Assembly (NCBI GenBank): GCA_049840935.1 | Contig: JASGJA010000025.1 | Span: 362,841-426,840, forward strand | DNA: 64,000 nt | Source: Mesorhizobium_G sp049840935 | GTDB taxonomy: Bacteria; Pseudomonadota; Alphaproteobacteria; Rhizobiales; Rhizobiaceae | Direction: 5' to 3' | Shown: positions 53,677 to 63,538 of the stretch, one piece after another | How the letters are laid out: each line of letters begins with the position of its first letter | Position numbering within the stretch: the first letter of the stretch is position 1 | The notes under the pieces: model-generated | Told to the model about the DNA's origin: nothing | Database searches by the model: none | The model's input: the letters and a program-made list of their open reading frames with translations, nothing else | Program-made: the position numbers and the translations under genes

Positions 53677-55457
53677 GTATCACCGCTATCCAACCTGATG
53701 GGGTTCGCCCTGCATTCGACGGGGTGAAGCTGGCAATCCTAAACAACCGTTGGGAAGCAGTTGCCCGCAAGATGGCGAACACCCTGTTGCGCACCGGTCG
53801 CTCCGGCGTGCTTGCCACGGCGCGCGACTTCTCCTGCTGCATCGTGACGGCGGACAACCGCCTGCTTGCCACCGCCGAAAGCATTCCGATCCACGTCCTC
53901 GTCGGACCGGACATGATGGCGAAGTCGATGTGCGACCTGCATCCGCATCTGAAGCCGGGCGATGCTTTTCTGCACAATTCGCCGTATCACGGTTGCTCGC
54001 ACGCCGCGGATCTTTCCATTCTGGTGCCGGTCTTCGACGAAAGCGGGAAGCATCGTTACACCGCGATCGTCAAGGCGCACCAGGCCGATATTGGGAATTC
54101 TATCCCGACCACCTATTTCGGCCACGCCAAGGACGTCTACCAGGAGGGCGCGCTCATCTTTCCCGCCGTCCAAGTTCAGCGAGACTACAAGGACATCGAG
54201 GACATTATTCGGATGTGCAAGATGCGCATCCGCGTGCCGGAGCAGTGGTGGGGCGACTACCTCGGCATGGTTGGCGCAGGCCGCATCGCAGAGCGCGAAA
54301 TTCTTGCGATCGGAGCTGAGTTTGGCTGGGACCAACTGGCCGAGTACGGTGAGCAATGGTTCTCCTACAGCGCCGAAAGGATGAAGGCTGCGATCTCGAA
54401 GCTGCCACGGAAAACGGCGACATCTTTCAGTACGCATGATGCGCTACCCGGCACTCCGAAGGACGGAGTCAAGATCAACGCCACCGTGGCCGTTGATCCG
54501 GAGAATGGCTTCATCGATATTGATCTGACGGACAATATTGATGCGCTCGAACTGGGCATCAACGTCTCGGAAGCCTGCACGCGCACCGCGGCCATGATCG
54601 GCGTGTTCAACTCGATCGATCACAATGTGCCTCGCAACGCCGGCTCGTTCGGTCGTGTGCGCCTCAAGTTGAAGGAAGGTGGCGTTGTCGGCATACCGAG
54701 GCATCCAACGAGCTGCTCGGTTGCAACCACCAACGTCGCAGACCGCATCTCGAATGCCGTGCAGACAGCAATCGCCTCGATGGATAGCAGGTTCGGGCAG
54801 GCTGAGACAGGTGCACTCAGCCCGGCGACCATGGCCGTCATTTCCGGTAAGGATCCGCGTAAAGGCCGCCCGTTTGTCAACCAGATCTTCCTGGGTGCCA
54901 CCGCCGGAGCCGGTACGCCGATGCAGGATTCCTGGATGACAATCGCGCATGCTGGCAATGCTGGTATGCTCTACATAGACAGTATCGAGATCATGGAGAT
55001 GGCCTATCCGATTCGCTGCTACCAGCGGCGGCTCGTTGCCAACTCCGAAGGGGCAGGCCAATTCACCGGTGCACCGAGCCTGATGGGCGAGTACGGTCCG
55101 GCGGGATGCGACATGACCGTCAACGCGGTCAGCGACGGCACAATAAATGCCGCCAAGGGCGCGGCCGGCGGCGGCAGCGCGCAAGGTGCACACCAGTACC
55201 GCAAGCGCGGGGACGGAAGCCTCGAAGAATTGCCTGTCGTCGTTTCTGTGACCATCGCCCCAGACGAGCGGATCGTCTCCTACTCTTGCGGCGGCGGCGG
55301 CTTCGGTAATCCAAAGGCGCGGTCGGTCGATAAGGTCCTAAATGACTTGCGCGAAGGCAGAATCGGCAAAGACCGAGCGCGCGAGATCTATGGCGTAGCT
55401 GTCGATGACAGCCTCGCGCTCGACCGCGCGGAGACAGAGAAACTCCGCGCGGTCTGA
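53673..55457 (+). CDS. hyuB: Hydantoinase B/oxoprolinase family protein, cluster 2
   Basis: A 594-residue HyuB-type subunit with the typical segments PGDAFLHNSPYHGCSHAADL (about residue 91) and a C-terminal SCGGGGFGNP. Its longer C-terminus (RSVDKVLNDLREGRIGKDRAREIYGV) is found in the acetophenone carboxylase/N-methylhydantoinase type rather than in short HyuB forms. It is coupled to hyuA and followed 41 bases later by the ABC importer. Confidence 0.9.
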   Translation: MSITAIQPDGVRPAFDGVKLAILNNRWEAVARKMANTLLRTGRSGVLATARDFSCCIVTADNRLLATAESIPIHVLVGPDMMAKSMCDLHPHLKPGDAFLHNSPYHGCSHAADLSILVPVFDESGKHRYTAIVKAHQADIGNSIPTTYFGHAKDVYQEGALIFPAVQVQRDYKDIEDIIRMCKMRIRVPEQWWGDYLGMVGAGRIAEREILAIGAEFGWDQLAEYGEQWFSYSAERMKAAISKLPRKTATSFSTHDALPGTPKDGVKINATVAVDPENGFIDIDLTDNIDALELGINVSEACTRTAAMIGVFNSIDHNVPRNAGSFGRVRLKLKEGGVVGIPRHPTSCSVATTNVADRISNAVQTAIASMDSRFGQAETGALSPATMAVISGKDPRKGRPFVNQIFLGATAGAGTPMQDSWMTIAHAGNAGMLYIDSIEIMEMAYPIRCYQRRLVANSEGAGQFTGAPSLMGEYGPAGCDMTVNAVSDGTINAAKGAAGGGSAQGAHQYRKRGDGSLEELPVVVSVTIAPDERIVSYSCGGGGFGNPKARSVDKVLNDLREGRIGKDRAREIYGVAVDDSLALDRAETEKLRAV

Positions 55458-55498
55458 AAACATGGCCACATAAACGATAACAGACAGAGGAGAATGGC

Positions 55499-56680
55499 AT
55501 GAAACGTATACTTATGGCCGCGGTTTGCGCCGCCGCCTTCTCGATCCTGGGAGCGAATATCGCAAACGCCGAAGGAGACCCCATCGTCATCGGCGTCGCC
55601 TCCGGTCAGACTGGAACTCTAGCGCCGTGGGACCAAGGTGCTGCTCGCGGCGCTGAACTTGCGGTGGAAGACATCAACGCGAAAGGCGGCGTTCTTGGCC
55701 GGCCTTTGAAACTGGTGATCCGCGACACGAAGTCCGACCCGTCTTTGGGACCGACAGCCGCCCTTGAAGTTCTCGATGCCGGTGCCGAAATGGTTCTCGT
55801 CGCCTGTGACTACGATTTTGGCGCTCCGGCGGCGCTTGCCACCATCTCGGCCGGCAAGATCGCCTTGTCCAGCTGCGCTGCCGATGCAAAGTTCGGCGTC
55901 CAGGGCGTCGGTCCCAAGGCCTTCACAATGTCTCTCGCCACCAACGGCCAAGGCGCTCTTCTTGCGGAGTTCGCCTCTGAGCAGGCCGGATGGGACAAAG
56001 TCTACATCATGAAGGACACTGCGATCGAATATACGAAATCGCTTTGCGACAACTTCAGGAAGCGTTGGGTCGAACTCAAGGGCGAAGACAGCATCGTTGG
56101 CGAAGACACTTGGAACGGCTTGAATGACAACGCTATCGCCGGCCAGATTTCGCGGATCAAGGCTGCCAGCAGCGCCAATTTCGTGATGTGGTGCGGCTTC
56201 ACCAACAATGGCTCGATGATGCGGCAAGTGCGTTCCGCTGGCATTGACCTGCCAATCTTGGCATCGGAATCGATGGACGGTTCACACTGGATCGATGCCA
56301 TTCCGGATCTGTCGAACTTTTACATCGCCGTCTACGCGTCGATCTATGGCAATGACCCCGAGCCGCGAATCGTCAACTTCATGAAGCAGTATGAAGCCAA
56401 GTTCCACGAACCGGCCAAGATGGGTCATGTCGTGACCGGCTACACTGCGGTGGAAGCTTGGGCACGCGGCGCCGAAAAAGCGGGAAGCCTCGATCCGGAT
56501 GCCATCAAAGCAGCGATGGAAACGTTCTCGAACGAGCCTCTGCTAACCGGTGGTGCAACATTCACGCCAGAGCTTCACATCAACCTCAACAGCCCTATGC
56601 TGATGATGAAGGCAACCAACGGCAAGTTTGAGCCGATTGGACGGCGCGCTGCGGAAAAAGTCGATCCGCCGCAGTTCTGA
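55499..56680 (+). CDS. Branched-chain-amino-acid-type ABC transporter substrate-binding protein
   Basis: A 393-residue periplasmic binding protein with a signal peptide (MKRILMAAVCAAAFSILGANIANA). It has the LivJ-type type I fold (PIVIGVASGQTGTLAPWDQG, ARGAELAVEDINAKGG) and is preceded by AGAGGAGAATGGC. It probably binds the amide, hydroxy acid or cyclic precursor degraded by the enzymes of the same operon; this family binds many ligands besides leucine. Confidence 0.9.
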   Translation: MKRILMAAVCAAAFSILGANIANAEGDPIVIGVASGQTGTLAPWDQGAARGAELAVEDINAKGGVLGRPLKLVIRDTKSDPSLGPTAALEVLDAGAEMVLVACDYDFGAPAALATISAGKIALSSCAADAKFGVQGVGPKAFTMSLATNGQGALLAEFASEQAGWDKVYIMKDTAIEYTKSLCDNFRKRWVELKGEDSIVGEDTWNGLNDNAIAGQISRIKAASSANFVMWCGFTNNGSMMRQVRSAGIDLPILASESMDGSHWIDAIPDLSNFYIAVYASIYGNDPEPRIVNFMKQYEAKFHEPAKMGHVVTGYTAVEAWARGAEKAGSLDPDAIKAAMETFSNEPLLTGGATFTPELHINLNSPMLMMKATNGKFEPIGRRAAEKVDPPQF

Positions 56681-56739
56681 TGTGCCTTGCTGCAGCGGCG
56701 AAACCGCTGCAGCATTCCTTTCCAACAGAGGCGACGGCC

Positions 56740-57456
56740 ATGAACACGCTTTCCGCAACGAACATCACGGTTCGTTTCGGAGGACTGACCGTGATCGACA
56801 ATGTCGATTTGGAAATACGTCCTTCCGAAATTCTAGGATTGATTGGGCCTAACGGGGCCGGCAAAACCACATTCGTCAATGTGCTGACGGGTTTCCAGAA
56901 GCCGAAATCCGGGACCGTCAGGATCGGTGCCACCGACATCACCTTCACCAGGCCAGAGCAGCGGGTTCGTGCCGGCCTCGTACGCACGTTCCAGGCGGTT
57001 CGCCTCTTCCCGGCCCTGACTGTTGCCGAGAACATCAATGCAGCTGGGCTCGCCATCGGATTGTCGGCCGCCGAAACGAGGACGCGGGAACGCGAACTGA
57101 TCGCCTTGCTCAATCTTGGCGATTGGATCCATGTGGAAGCCCGTGCGCTTCCTTACGGTATTGAAAGACGCGTCGGCATTGCCCGCGCAATGATGTCGCG
57201 GCCTGCGTTTGTGATGCTGGACGAGCCGGCGGCTGGCATGAACGAGGATGAGGCGCTGACCTTCCTCGCGGTCGTCGGAACCATCCGTGAGACAGGAGCC
57301 GGCATCTTGTTGATTGAGCACAATATGGGCGTCGTTTTCAGGCTCTGCGACCGTGTACAGGTCCTGCAGAGCGGCCGCACGCTGACAGTCGGTACGCCCG
57401 ATGAGATTCGCAGCCATTCAATGGTTCGCGAAGCATATCTCGGGAGTGCAGCATGA
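56740..57456 (+). CDS. livG: Branched-chain-type ABC transporter ATP-binding protein LivG
   Basis: A 238-residue ATPase with Walker A GPNGAGKTT (about residues 37-45) and Walker B FVMLDEPAAGMN. The signature region reads LPYGIERRVGIARAM, the usual degenerate LivG form of LSGG. Start ATG 56740 (MNTLSATNITVRFGG) is chosen; an earlier in-frame ATG at 56680 overlaps the binding-protein stop. Its stop overlaps livF (ATGA). Confidence 0.92.
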   Translation: MNTLSATNITVRFGGLTVIDNVDLEIRPSEILGLIGPNGAGKTTFVNVLTGFQKPKSGTVRIGATDITFTRPEQRVRAGLVRTFQAVRLFPALTVAENINAAGLAIGLSAAETRTRERELIALLNLGDWIHVEARALPYGIERRVGIARAMMSRPAFVMLDEPAAGMNEDEALTFLAVVGTIRETGAGILLIEHNMGVVFRLCDRVQVLQSGRTLTVGTPDEIRSHSMVREAYLGSAA

Positions 57457-58211
57457 GACACCTTGATGTAGCCAACCTGACGGTCACCTACGGGGTCGTC
57501 CGAGCAGTAGCCAACATTTCCATACATCTCGATGAGGGTGAAACGGTCGCCCTCATCGGCCCAAATGGCGCGGGGAAGTCGTCAATGCTCTTGACGATCG
57601 CAGGCGTCGTGTGTGCCCCTTCCGGCAGTATAAAGCTTCGTGGAGAGGACATCTCCGCCTTGTCGGCCGAGCAACGCGTTGGGGTAGGCGTGTCTGTCGT
57701 GCCTGAAACGCGCGATGTGTTCACCAAACTCAGCGTTCATGAGAATCTGCTGATCGGGGCCAGCTTGCGCCGGGATTACGTGGCTGTCAGGGCTGACGTC
57801 GACCGTATGTATTCGCTTTTTCCCCGCCTGGCGGAACGCCGCACGCAAATGGGAGGATTTCTGTCCGGCGGGGAGCAGCAGATGCTTGCGATCGGCCGTG
57901 CGTTGATGGCACGCCCCAAGCTCCTGATGCTAGACGAACCCTCGCTGGGGCTCGCACCGATCGTTACCGATAAGGTCTACGAAACGATCGCCGAGCTTAA
58001 GAAAGAAGGGACTTCCATTCTGCTCGTCGAGCAGAATTCCGAGCGGGCGTTTGGCGTCTGCGACCGCGCCTACGTTATGAAGGCAGGCAGCGTCATTGCG
58101 GAGGGAAGCCCCAGCGAACTCGCAAGGGACGGACTGGTTGAGCAGGCTCTGTTCGGCCGGGCTGCGGCAAAAATCGTTGGAACATATACACAGCCGGAGG
58201 CCGCACAATGA
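57453..58211 (+). CDS. livF: Branched-chain-type ABC transporter ATP-binding protein LivF
   Basis: A 252-residue ATPase with Walker A GPNGAGKSS, signature LSGGEQQMLAIGRALM and Walker B LLMLDEPSLGLAP, the LivF hallmark. Slightly longer at the C-terminus than usual (AAAKIVGTYTQPEAAQ). Coupled to livG and livH by ATGA overlaps. Confidence 0.93.
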   Translation: MRHLDVANLTVTYGVVRAVANISIHLDEGETVALIGPNGAGKSSMLLTIAGVVCAPSGSIKLRGEDISALSAEQRVGVGVSVVPETRDVFTKLSVHENLLIGASLRRDYVAVRADVDRMYSLFPRLAERRTQMGGFLSGGEQQMLAIGRALMARPKLLMLDEPSLGLAPIVTDKVYETIAELKKEGTSILLVEQNSERAFGVCDRAYVMKAGSVIAEGSPSELARDGLVEQALFGRAAAKIVGTYTQPEAAQ

Positions 58212-59089
58212 CCATGCTTCAGATGCTCATCGACGCGGCGAGCGTCGGCGGGCTGTATGCTCTCACCGCGATCGGCATCGGCTTGATCTTCGGGGTTATA
58301 GGCCTCGTGAATTTCGCCTATGGCGAATACATCATGGTCGGCGCCTATGTGCTGCTGCTGACCGCTGGGTTCTATTGGCCGTTCGCCGTGCTCTGCGTGC
58401 TGCTCTTCGTCGTTGTTTTCGCTCTGGCGAGCGACTGGCTCGTTTTCGGGCAGGTTCGACGCGCTCCGCCCGAGACGCTGATGATCGTGTCTTTCGGGCT
58501 AAGCTTCATGATCCAGTATATTTACGTTATGTTTTTTGGCTCGCTGACCCGGACGGTTAATTTCCTTCCGGACATCAGCCGCAGCTTCGAGTTAGGTGGA
58601 TTGCGCGTCGCGGGCGTCAGCCTTCTGCAAATCGGCGCGACGGTGATCCTTACCGCCGCACTCGCCGTCTTCATCAACTTCACCCGCATCGGATATCAAA
58701 TGCGCGCGGTCTCTGAGAACCCGCGCATGGCGCGGCTTGTTGGGGTGGATAGCAACCGCATCATCGCGGCAGCTTTTGCTATAAGTGCAATCCTCGCGGT
58801 CACGGTGACTATCCTTTTCGTGGCCCAGACCGGATCGATGACGCCGTTTTTCGGAGTGTCGCTGACCATGATCGGGTTTGTCGCGACAGTCATCGGCGGT
58901 CTCGGTAGCTTGCCTGGATGCGCCCTTGGGGGGTTCCTTGTCGGGGCACTAACCACGTTACTGCAAATGCTGCTGCCGCCGCACCTGCAGCCCTTCCGTG
59001 AAGCCTTCGTTTTCGCAGTTGTCATCGTGGTTCTTCTGGTTCGGCCGCGCGGGCTGATTGCAGTCCGATCTTCCCTGGAGCGGGTGTGA
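58208..59089 (+). CDS. livH: Branched-chain-type ABC transporter permease LivH
   Basis: A 293-residue permease with about eight membrane segments. LivH landmarks are GLYALTAIGIGLIFGVIGLVNFAYGEY (N-terminus), RAVSENPRMARLVGVD (ATPase contact, about residue 165) and the C-terminal FAVVIVVLLVRPRGL. The stop TGA immediately overlaps the livM start. Confidence 0.93.
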   Translation: MTMLQMLIDAASVGGLYALTAIGIGLIFGVIGLVNFAYGEYIMVGAYVLLLTAGFYWPFAVLCVLLFVVVFALASDWLVFGQVRRAPPETLMIVSFGLSFMIQYIYVMFFGSLTRTVNFLPDISRSFELGGLRVAGVSLLQIGATVILTAALAVFINFTRIGYQMRAVSENPRMARLVGVDSNRIIAAAFAISAILAVTVTILFVAQTGSMTPFFGVSLTMIGFVATVIGGLGSLPGCALGGFLVGALTTLLQMLLPPHLQPFREAFVFAVVIVVLLVRPRGLIAVRSSLERV

Positions 59090-60171
59090 TGATCAACGAT
59101 GCCAAAGTCACGCCCTCGACCATCTTTCGTTCGTTCTGGCCTTGCTTAGCCTGGATCGTCCTGCTGGCCGCACTAACCTTTGCAATTTCGTCCATAAGCC
59201 CCGCCATGGCGCGAATTGTCACCGACACACTGATCAAGCTGATAATGGTGACGGGCCTCTACATCTTCATCGGCAATTCCGGGATACTATCGTTCGGACA
59301 TGGCGCGTTCCTCATTCTGTCGGCCTATGCCTCTGCCTGGCTGACGATCCCGCCGATGATGAAGAAGGTCATCCTGCCAAACCTACCGCAATTCCTGCAG
59401 GGGATCGCCGGCGCGCCCTACATCGGGGTTGTTGGAGGCATCTTGGTTGCGGCCGTCGTCGCATTTCTGATCGGCATCGCGCTGGTGCGGTTGAGCGGCA
59501 TCGCCGCGTCGATTGCTACGTTTGCCTTCTTCATAGTCGTCTCGGTCATATACAACAACTGGACGGATTGGACGAAAGGCACGGCATCCCTTGTCGGCCT
59601 GCCGGTCTATGTCGGTCCGAAGATCGCACTGTGCGCGGCGGCGGTGGCGCTGCTGGTTGCCTGGATTTTCCAGACATCGCGGTATGGTCTTTTGCTCCGA
59701 GCGACGCGCGAGGATCTCGTGGCGGCGCGGGCATCCGGCATTCGCGCCGAGCGGCTGCGGCTGATGGCATTCGTGCTGAGCGCAGCGGTTGCTGCGCTTG
59801 GTGGCATTCTCTGGGGGCACTCCAACGGGGCGCTGACCACGGCGAACAATGTCTACCTCAATCTGCAGTTTACGATCATCGCCATGTTGGTCGTTGGCGG
59901 GGTCCGCAGCCTTTCCGGCGCCGTCGTCGGAACGCTCGTGCTGTCGATTATCGGTGAAGTCTTCCGTAGACTGGAGATCGGCATCGATCTCTTCGGCTTG
60001 AACCTGGTGCTGCCGGGAGGTAGTCGGGAAGTCCTGCTGGGGTTCTGCATGCTGCTGGCGCTCATCCTTCGGCCCGACGGCCTGACAAAAGGGCGTGAGC
60101 TTTTATGGCCGCGCCGCCGGCCGCCGGGTGGCTCGATCACCCAACAAACTCGAACGGAGCTCGCTTTATGA
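59089..60171 (+). CDS. livM: Branched-chain-type ABC transporter permease LivM
   Basis: A 360-residue permease with about nine membrane segments and the LivM features GNSGILSFGHGAFL, the ATPase-contact ATREDLVAARASGI and the C-terminal ALILRPDGL. ATG 59089 shares its A with the livH stop. It completes the five-gene importer. Its stop overlaps the first SDR gene, tying transport to metabolism. Confidence 0.93.
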   Translation: MINDAKVTPSTIFRSFWPCLAWIVLLAALTFAISSISPAMARIVTDTLIKLIMVTGLYIFIGNSGILSFGHGAFLILSAYASAWLTIPPMMKKVILPNLPQFLQGIAGAPYIGVVGGILVAAVVAFLIGIALVRLSGIAASIATFAFFIVVSVIYNNWTDWTKGTASLVGLPVYVGPKIALCAAAVALLVAWIFQTSRYGLLLRATREDLVAARASGIRAERLRLMAFVLSAAVAALGGILWGHSNGALTTANNVYLNLQFTIIAMLVVGGVRSLSGAVVGTLVLSIIGEVFRRLEIGIDLFGLNLVLPGGSREVLLGFCMLLALILRPDGLTKGRELLWPRRRPPGGSITQQTRTELAL

Positions 60172-60959
60172 AACTCGATTTTGCAGGCGTGCGGGTGGTG
60201 GTGACAGCTGGCGGGTCGGGAATCGGCCTCACAATCGCCAAAGCTTTCGCCGATGTGGGGGCCACGGTCGCCATATGCGATGTCGACCACAAGGCGGTCG
60301 AACAATCCGCATTTTTTGCACGCCGTTGCGATGTTTCGGATGAAAAGCAAGTCATAGCATTCTTCCAGTCTGTGAAAGGACAACTTGGCGGCGTCGACGT
60401 GCTCGTCAACAATGCTGGGATCGCCGGACCGACGAAGCTCATTGAAGACGTTTCCCTGAGCGAGTGGGAACGCACGCTCGCCGTGAACCTTTCTGGACAA
60501 TTTCTCTGCGCCAAGGCTGTGATCCCAGATATGAAAACCCAGCGGTCTGGAGTGATCCTGAACCTGTCGTCGACTGCCGGCCGCATCGGCATGCCGTTGC
60601 GCGGCCCATACTCCGCCTCGAAATATGCGGTACGTGGCCTGACGGATGTCTTGGCGATTGAACTCGGCGAATATGGCATCCGGGTCAATGCTCTCCTGCC
60701 GGGGATGGTGGCTGGACCGAGACTCGAAAAGGTCGTTGCGGAGCAAGCCGCGGCGAAGAACATTCCAGCAGATACATATCTACAGCTGATGCTGCATAAT
60801 GTATCGCTGCATACGACAGTTACCCCGGAGGATGTGGCGGCGACCGCGGTGTTCCTAGCTTCAGACGCCGCCCAGAGGATTTCGGGGCAGTCGATCGGCG
60901 TTTGCGCGAATTTTGAAAGTTATCGCTCCCCTCTTTTCGAGGTCGCAAAGCATGTCTGA
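60168..60959 (+). CDS. SDR family oxidoreductase, cluster 2 (first)
   Basis: A 263-residue short-chain dehydrogenase: cofactor motif TAGGSGIG (about residue 14), NNAGIAG (about 80) and catalytic Tyr/Lys in YSASKYA (about 147). Coupled to livM (ATGA) and overlapping the next SDR by 8 bases. Likely oxidises an alcohol intermediate of the cluster 2 pathway; substrate not known. Confidence 0.88.
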   Translation: MKLDFAGVRVVVTAGGSGIGLTIAKAFADVGATVAICDVDHKAVEQSAFFARRCDVSDEKQVIAFFQSVKGQLGGVDVLVNNAGIAGPTKLIEDVSLSEWERTLAVNLSGQFLCAKAVIPDMKTQRSGVILNLSSTAGRIGMPLRGPYSASKYAVRGLTDVLAIELGEYGIRVNALLPGMVAGPRLEKVVAEQAAAKNIPADTYLQLMLHNVSLHTTVTPEDVAATAVFLASDAAQRISGQSIGVCANFESYRSPLFEVAKHV

Positions 60960-61725
60960 TGTCGCATCAATGTTCAGCCTGAATGGACGCACCGCGCTCG
61001 TGACCGGCGCATCTGGTGGCATAGGCCGCGATGCGGCTCTGACGCTAGCGAAAGCAGGCGCCCGCCTCGTACTGGTCGCGCGCAACGCCGAACGCCTGAA
61101 CGACGTGCGGGAAGAGATCAGTTCGGATGGTGGCGAGGCGCGCGCCTTTGCCTGCGATGTCTCCGATCAGCGTGCCGTCGAACGCCTGGCCAACGATCTT
61201 GGAAAGGCGAACTTGTTTCCTGACGTCCTCGTCAACAATGCGGGAACTATCGACCGCAGTCCGTTCGGTCAGGTAGACGCTTCAGAGTGGCAGCGTGTTA
61301 TATCTGTCAACCTCACTGCGCCGTTGCTGCTGGCGCAAGCTTTCCTTCCAGGCATGCGGCAGAAGCATTGGGGGCGCATCGTCAATGTTGCCTCAATTCT
61401 TGCACTTCATGGCAAGCCGAATGCACATTCCTATGCTGCGACAAAGCATGCGCTCGCCGGCCTAACCCGTTCTATGGCGGCTGAGCTTGGGCGCGAAGGA
61501 ATCTGTGTGAATGCGCTTTGCCCGGGTTACATTCGGACGGAGATAAACGTAGTTCTGCAGAATGATGCCGAGTTCAGCGCCAAGATAAATGCACGCGTTC
61601 CCCTCAACAGATGGGGTTCGGTCGAAGATTTGCGGGGACCGTTGCTGATGCTTTGTTCCGAAGCAGCATCGTTCGTCAACGGCCACCTTTTGGTCGTGGA
61701 CGGTGGTTTAACAGTGACACACTGA
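60952..61725 (+). CDS. SDR family oxidoreductase, cluster 2 (second)
   Basis: A 257-residue short-chain dehydrogenase with TGASGGIG (about residue 20), NNAGTID (about 97), catalytic YAATKHA and the C-terminal GHLLVVDGG. ATG 60952 lies inside the end of the previous gene. Two SDRs in tandem could handle two stereocentres or two successive oxidations. Confidence 0.9.
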   Translation: MSDVASMFSLNGRTALVTGASGGIGRDAALTLAKAGARLVLVARNAERLNDVREEISSDGGEARAFACDVSDQRAVERLANDLGKANLFPDVLVNNAGTIDRSPFGQVDASEWQRVISVNLTAPLLLAQAFLPGMRQKHWGRIVNVASILALHGKPNAHSYAATKHALAGLTRSMAAELGREGICVNALCPGYIRTEINVVLQNDAEFSAKINARVPLNRWGSVEDLRGPLLMLCSEAASFVNGHLLVVDGGLTVTH

Positions 61726-61748
61726 AATGCTGAGAGAAGGCTTCCGAT

Positions 61749-62522
61749 TTGGGTAGGCGTGCAGGATCCGTCGACACATCGAGTGCTCTTTCCGGAGTTG
61801 ATCTTTCCTTGATGGAGAAAGTCAATCTTCAGGACCAGGTCTACATGACGTTACGAAATGCACTTATCAGGGGTCATTTCGAGCCGGGGGCGCAGCTCAC
61901 GATCAGATCTCTGGCGAAGGCGCTCGGAACTTCGATGGTGCCCGTTCGAGACGCTCTGCAGCGACTGGTCGCGGAACGTTCATTGGAGTTGCAGGGCAAT
62001 CGCTCGGCCTGTGTTCCGGAGTTAAATCGCGCCGCTTTCGCCGAACTTGTGAGGATCAGGCTGATGCTTGAGGGCGAGGCTGTGCGGTTGGTTTCCCCGC
62101 CGCTCAACCCGCAAAAGCTGGACGAGTTGGAGCTCGCCAACCGCAAGTTCGAACTGGCGGTTGATCGGGCGGACGCTGAGGCAGTTACCGACGCCAACAT
62201 GGAATTTCACTTCCTGCTCTATCGTCTCGCAAGCGGCGGGTTGCTGTATGGCATGATCGAGACGCTTTGGGTCAGGGCTGGTCCAATGCTGCGCATGCCA
62301 TTCAAAATGAAAAGTTATGATCCGATCGTTTTCCGCCGCGGCGTCGAGCGGCATGGTGAACTTCTCAAGGCCTTGCGGGCGCAGGATATGCTTCCCGCGC
62401 AAGAGGCGCTGCGTCGGGACATCGCCGACACCGCGCAATGGTATAACGAACATTATTACGATGAACGCGAAACTCTGAATGGCAGCGAACCGCTGGCGTT
62501 CGGGGAACAGATTGGGAGATAA
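61749..62522 (+). CDS. GntR-family transcriptional regulator, FadR/FCD type (cluster 2)
   Basis: A 257-residue regulator. The winged helix-turn-helix (QDQVYMTLRNALIRGHFEPG to TSMVPVRDALQRL) lies about residues 28-75, followed by an FCD domain with His-containing metal ligands (NMEFHFLLY). The start is TTG 61749, with AAGG upstream; ATG 61812 is a shorter alternative. It lies within the cluster 2 operon and probably controls it. Confidence 0.87.
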   Translation: MGRRAGSVDTSSALSGVDLSLMEKVNLQDQVYMTLRNALIRGHFEPGAQLTIRSLAKALGTSMVPVRDALQRLVAERSLELQGNRSACVPELNRAAFAELVRIRLMLEGEAVRLVSPPLNPQKLDELELANRKFELAVDRADAEAVTDANMEFHFLLYRLASGGLLYGMIETLWVRAGPMLRMPFKMKSYDPIVFRRGVERHGELLKALRAQDMLPAQEALRRDIADTAQWYNEHYYDERETLNGSEPLAFGEQIGR

Positions 62523-62526
62523 CCGG

Positions 62527-63462
62527 GTGGCCGCAGCGCACGATCCTTCGTCTGGAATTGCGTTCGTGAATGGCGAATATCTGCCGTTGCTTGAAGCGAC
62601 CATCCCGCTTCTCGATCGCGGCTTCACGCGATCCGACGTCACATACGACGTGATCCATGTGAAGGACGGAAGGTTCTTTCGCCTGGACGACTACGTCGAG
62701 CGTTTCCAGGCTTCGATTCGTGGGCTGCGCATGTCGCTGGACTATTCAAAGCAGGAGATCATTGATGTCCTGACCGAATGCGTGCGGCGCAGCGGGTTGC
62801 GGGACGCCTATGTTCAAATGACTTGTACGCGCGGGGTCCCTTCTCCAACAAATCGCGATCCGAGGCTATGCAAGAACCGCTTCTACGCCTTTGCGCAACC
62901 ATTCGTTTGGCTGGCCAATGAAGAACAACGGCGGATCGGCCTTAAGATGGTCACGAGCAGTATCCAACGGATACCGTCCGAGGCGGTGGACCAACGGATA
63001 AAGAATTTCCATTGGCTTGACCTGACCATGGCCACCTATGAAGCTTATGACCATGAGGCGAACTATCCCGTCCTGTTAGATGCGAGCGGCAACGTAACCG
63101 AAGGGCCGGGCTTTAACATTTTCGGCATCAGGGAAGGGATCCTTATTACCCCGGATCACGGGGTCTTCCATGGAATGACACGGCGGACCGTATTGGAGTT
63201 AGCGGAACGCGAGGGGCTGGCTAGCGAGATACGCCCCATCGGCATCGAAGAACTTCGGGATTCGGACGAGATTTTCCTAACCAGCACAGCCGGCGGAGTT
63301 ATGCCGGTTACGACACTCGACGAGCGCATCTACGGCAATGGCAGCCCCGGACCGCTAACTCGCCGGTTGGCCGATTTGTACTGGCGCGCCCACGAGGAGG
63401 GGCCTTATTCAACTTTCGTAGATTACGAAGCGCCGCAGCCGAATAAGGCAGCAAGGTCTTGA
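62527..63462 (+). CDS. Class IV aminotransferase (D-amino acid/branched-chain type)
   Basis: A 311-residue PLP enzyme of fold type IV. The N-terminal FVNGEYLPLLEATIPLLDRGF, the Lys region QRIKNFHWLD (Schiff-base Lys, about residue 160) and the phosphate-binding EGPGFNIFGI and TSTAGGVMPV are visible. GTG is the start, with GGGAG nine bases upstream, 4 bases after the regulator stop. It ends the cluster 2 operon and would transfer an amino group to or from a keto acid, suggesting that the substrate contains an amine. Confidence 0.88.
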   Translation: MAAAHDPSSGIAFVNGEYLPLLEATIPLLDRGFTRSDVTYDVIHVKDGRFFRLDDYVERFQASIRGLRMSLDYSKQEIIDVLTECVRRSGLRDAYVQMTCTRGVPSPTNRDPRLCKNRFYAFAQPFVWLANEEQRRIGLKMVTSSIQRIPSEAVDQRIKNFHWLDLTMATYEAYDHEANYPVLLDASGNVTEGPGFNIFGIREGILITPDHGVFHGMTRRTVLELAEREGLASEIRPIGIEELRDSDEIFLTSTAGGVMPVTTLDERIYGNGSPGPLTRRLADLYWRAHEEGPYSTFVDYEAPQPNKAARS

Positions 63463-63538
63463 TAGGTCTACAAACGACCATCCCCTTTGGTCCGTAAGCG
63501 CTGCCGACAAACGGGCTAAACGCGGACGGATCGAAGAA

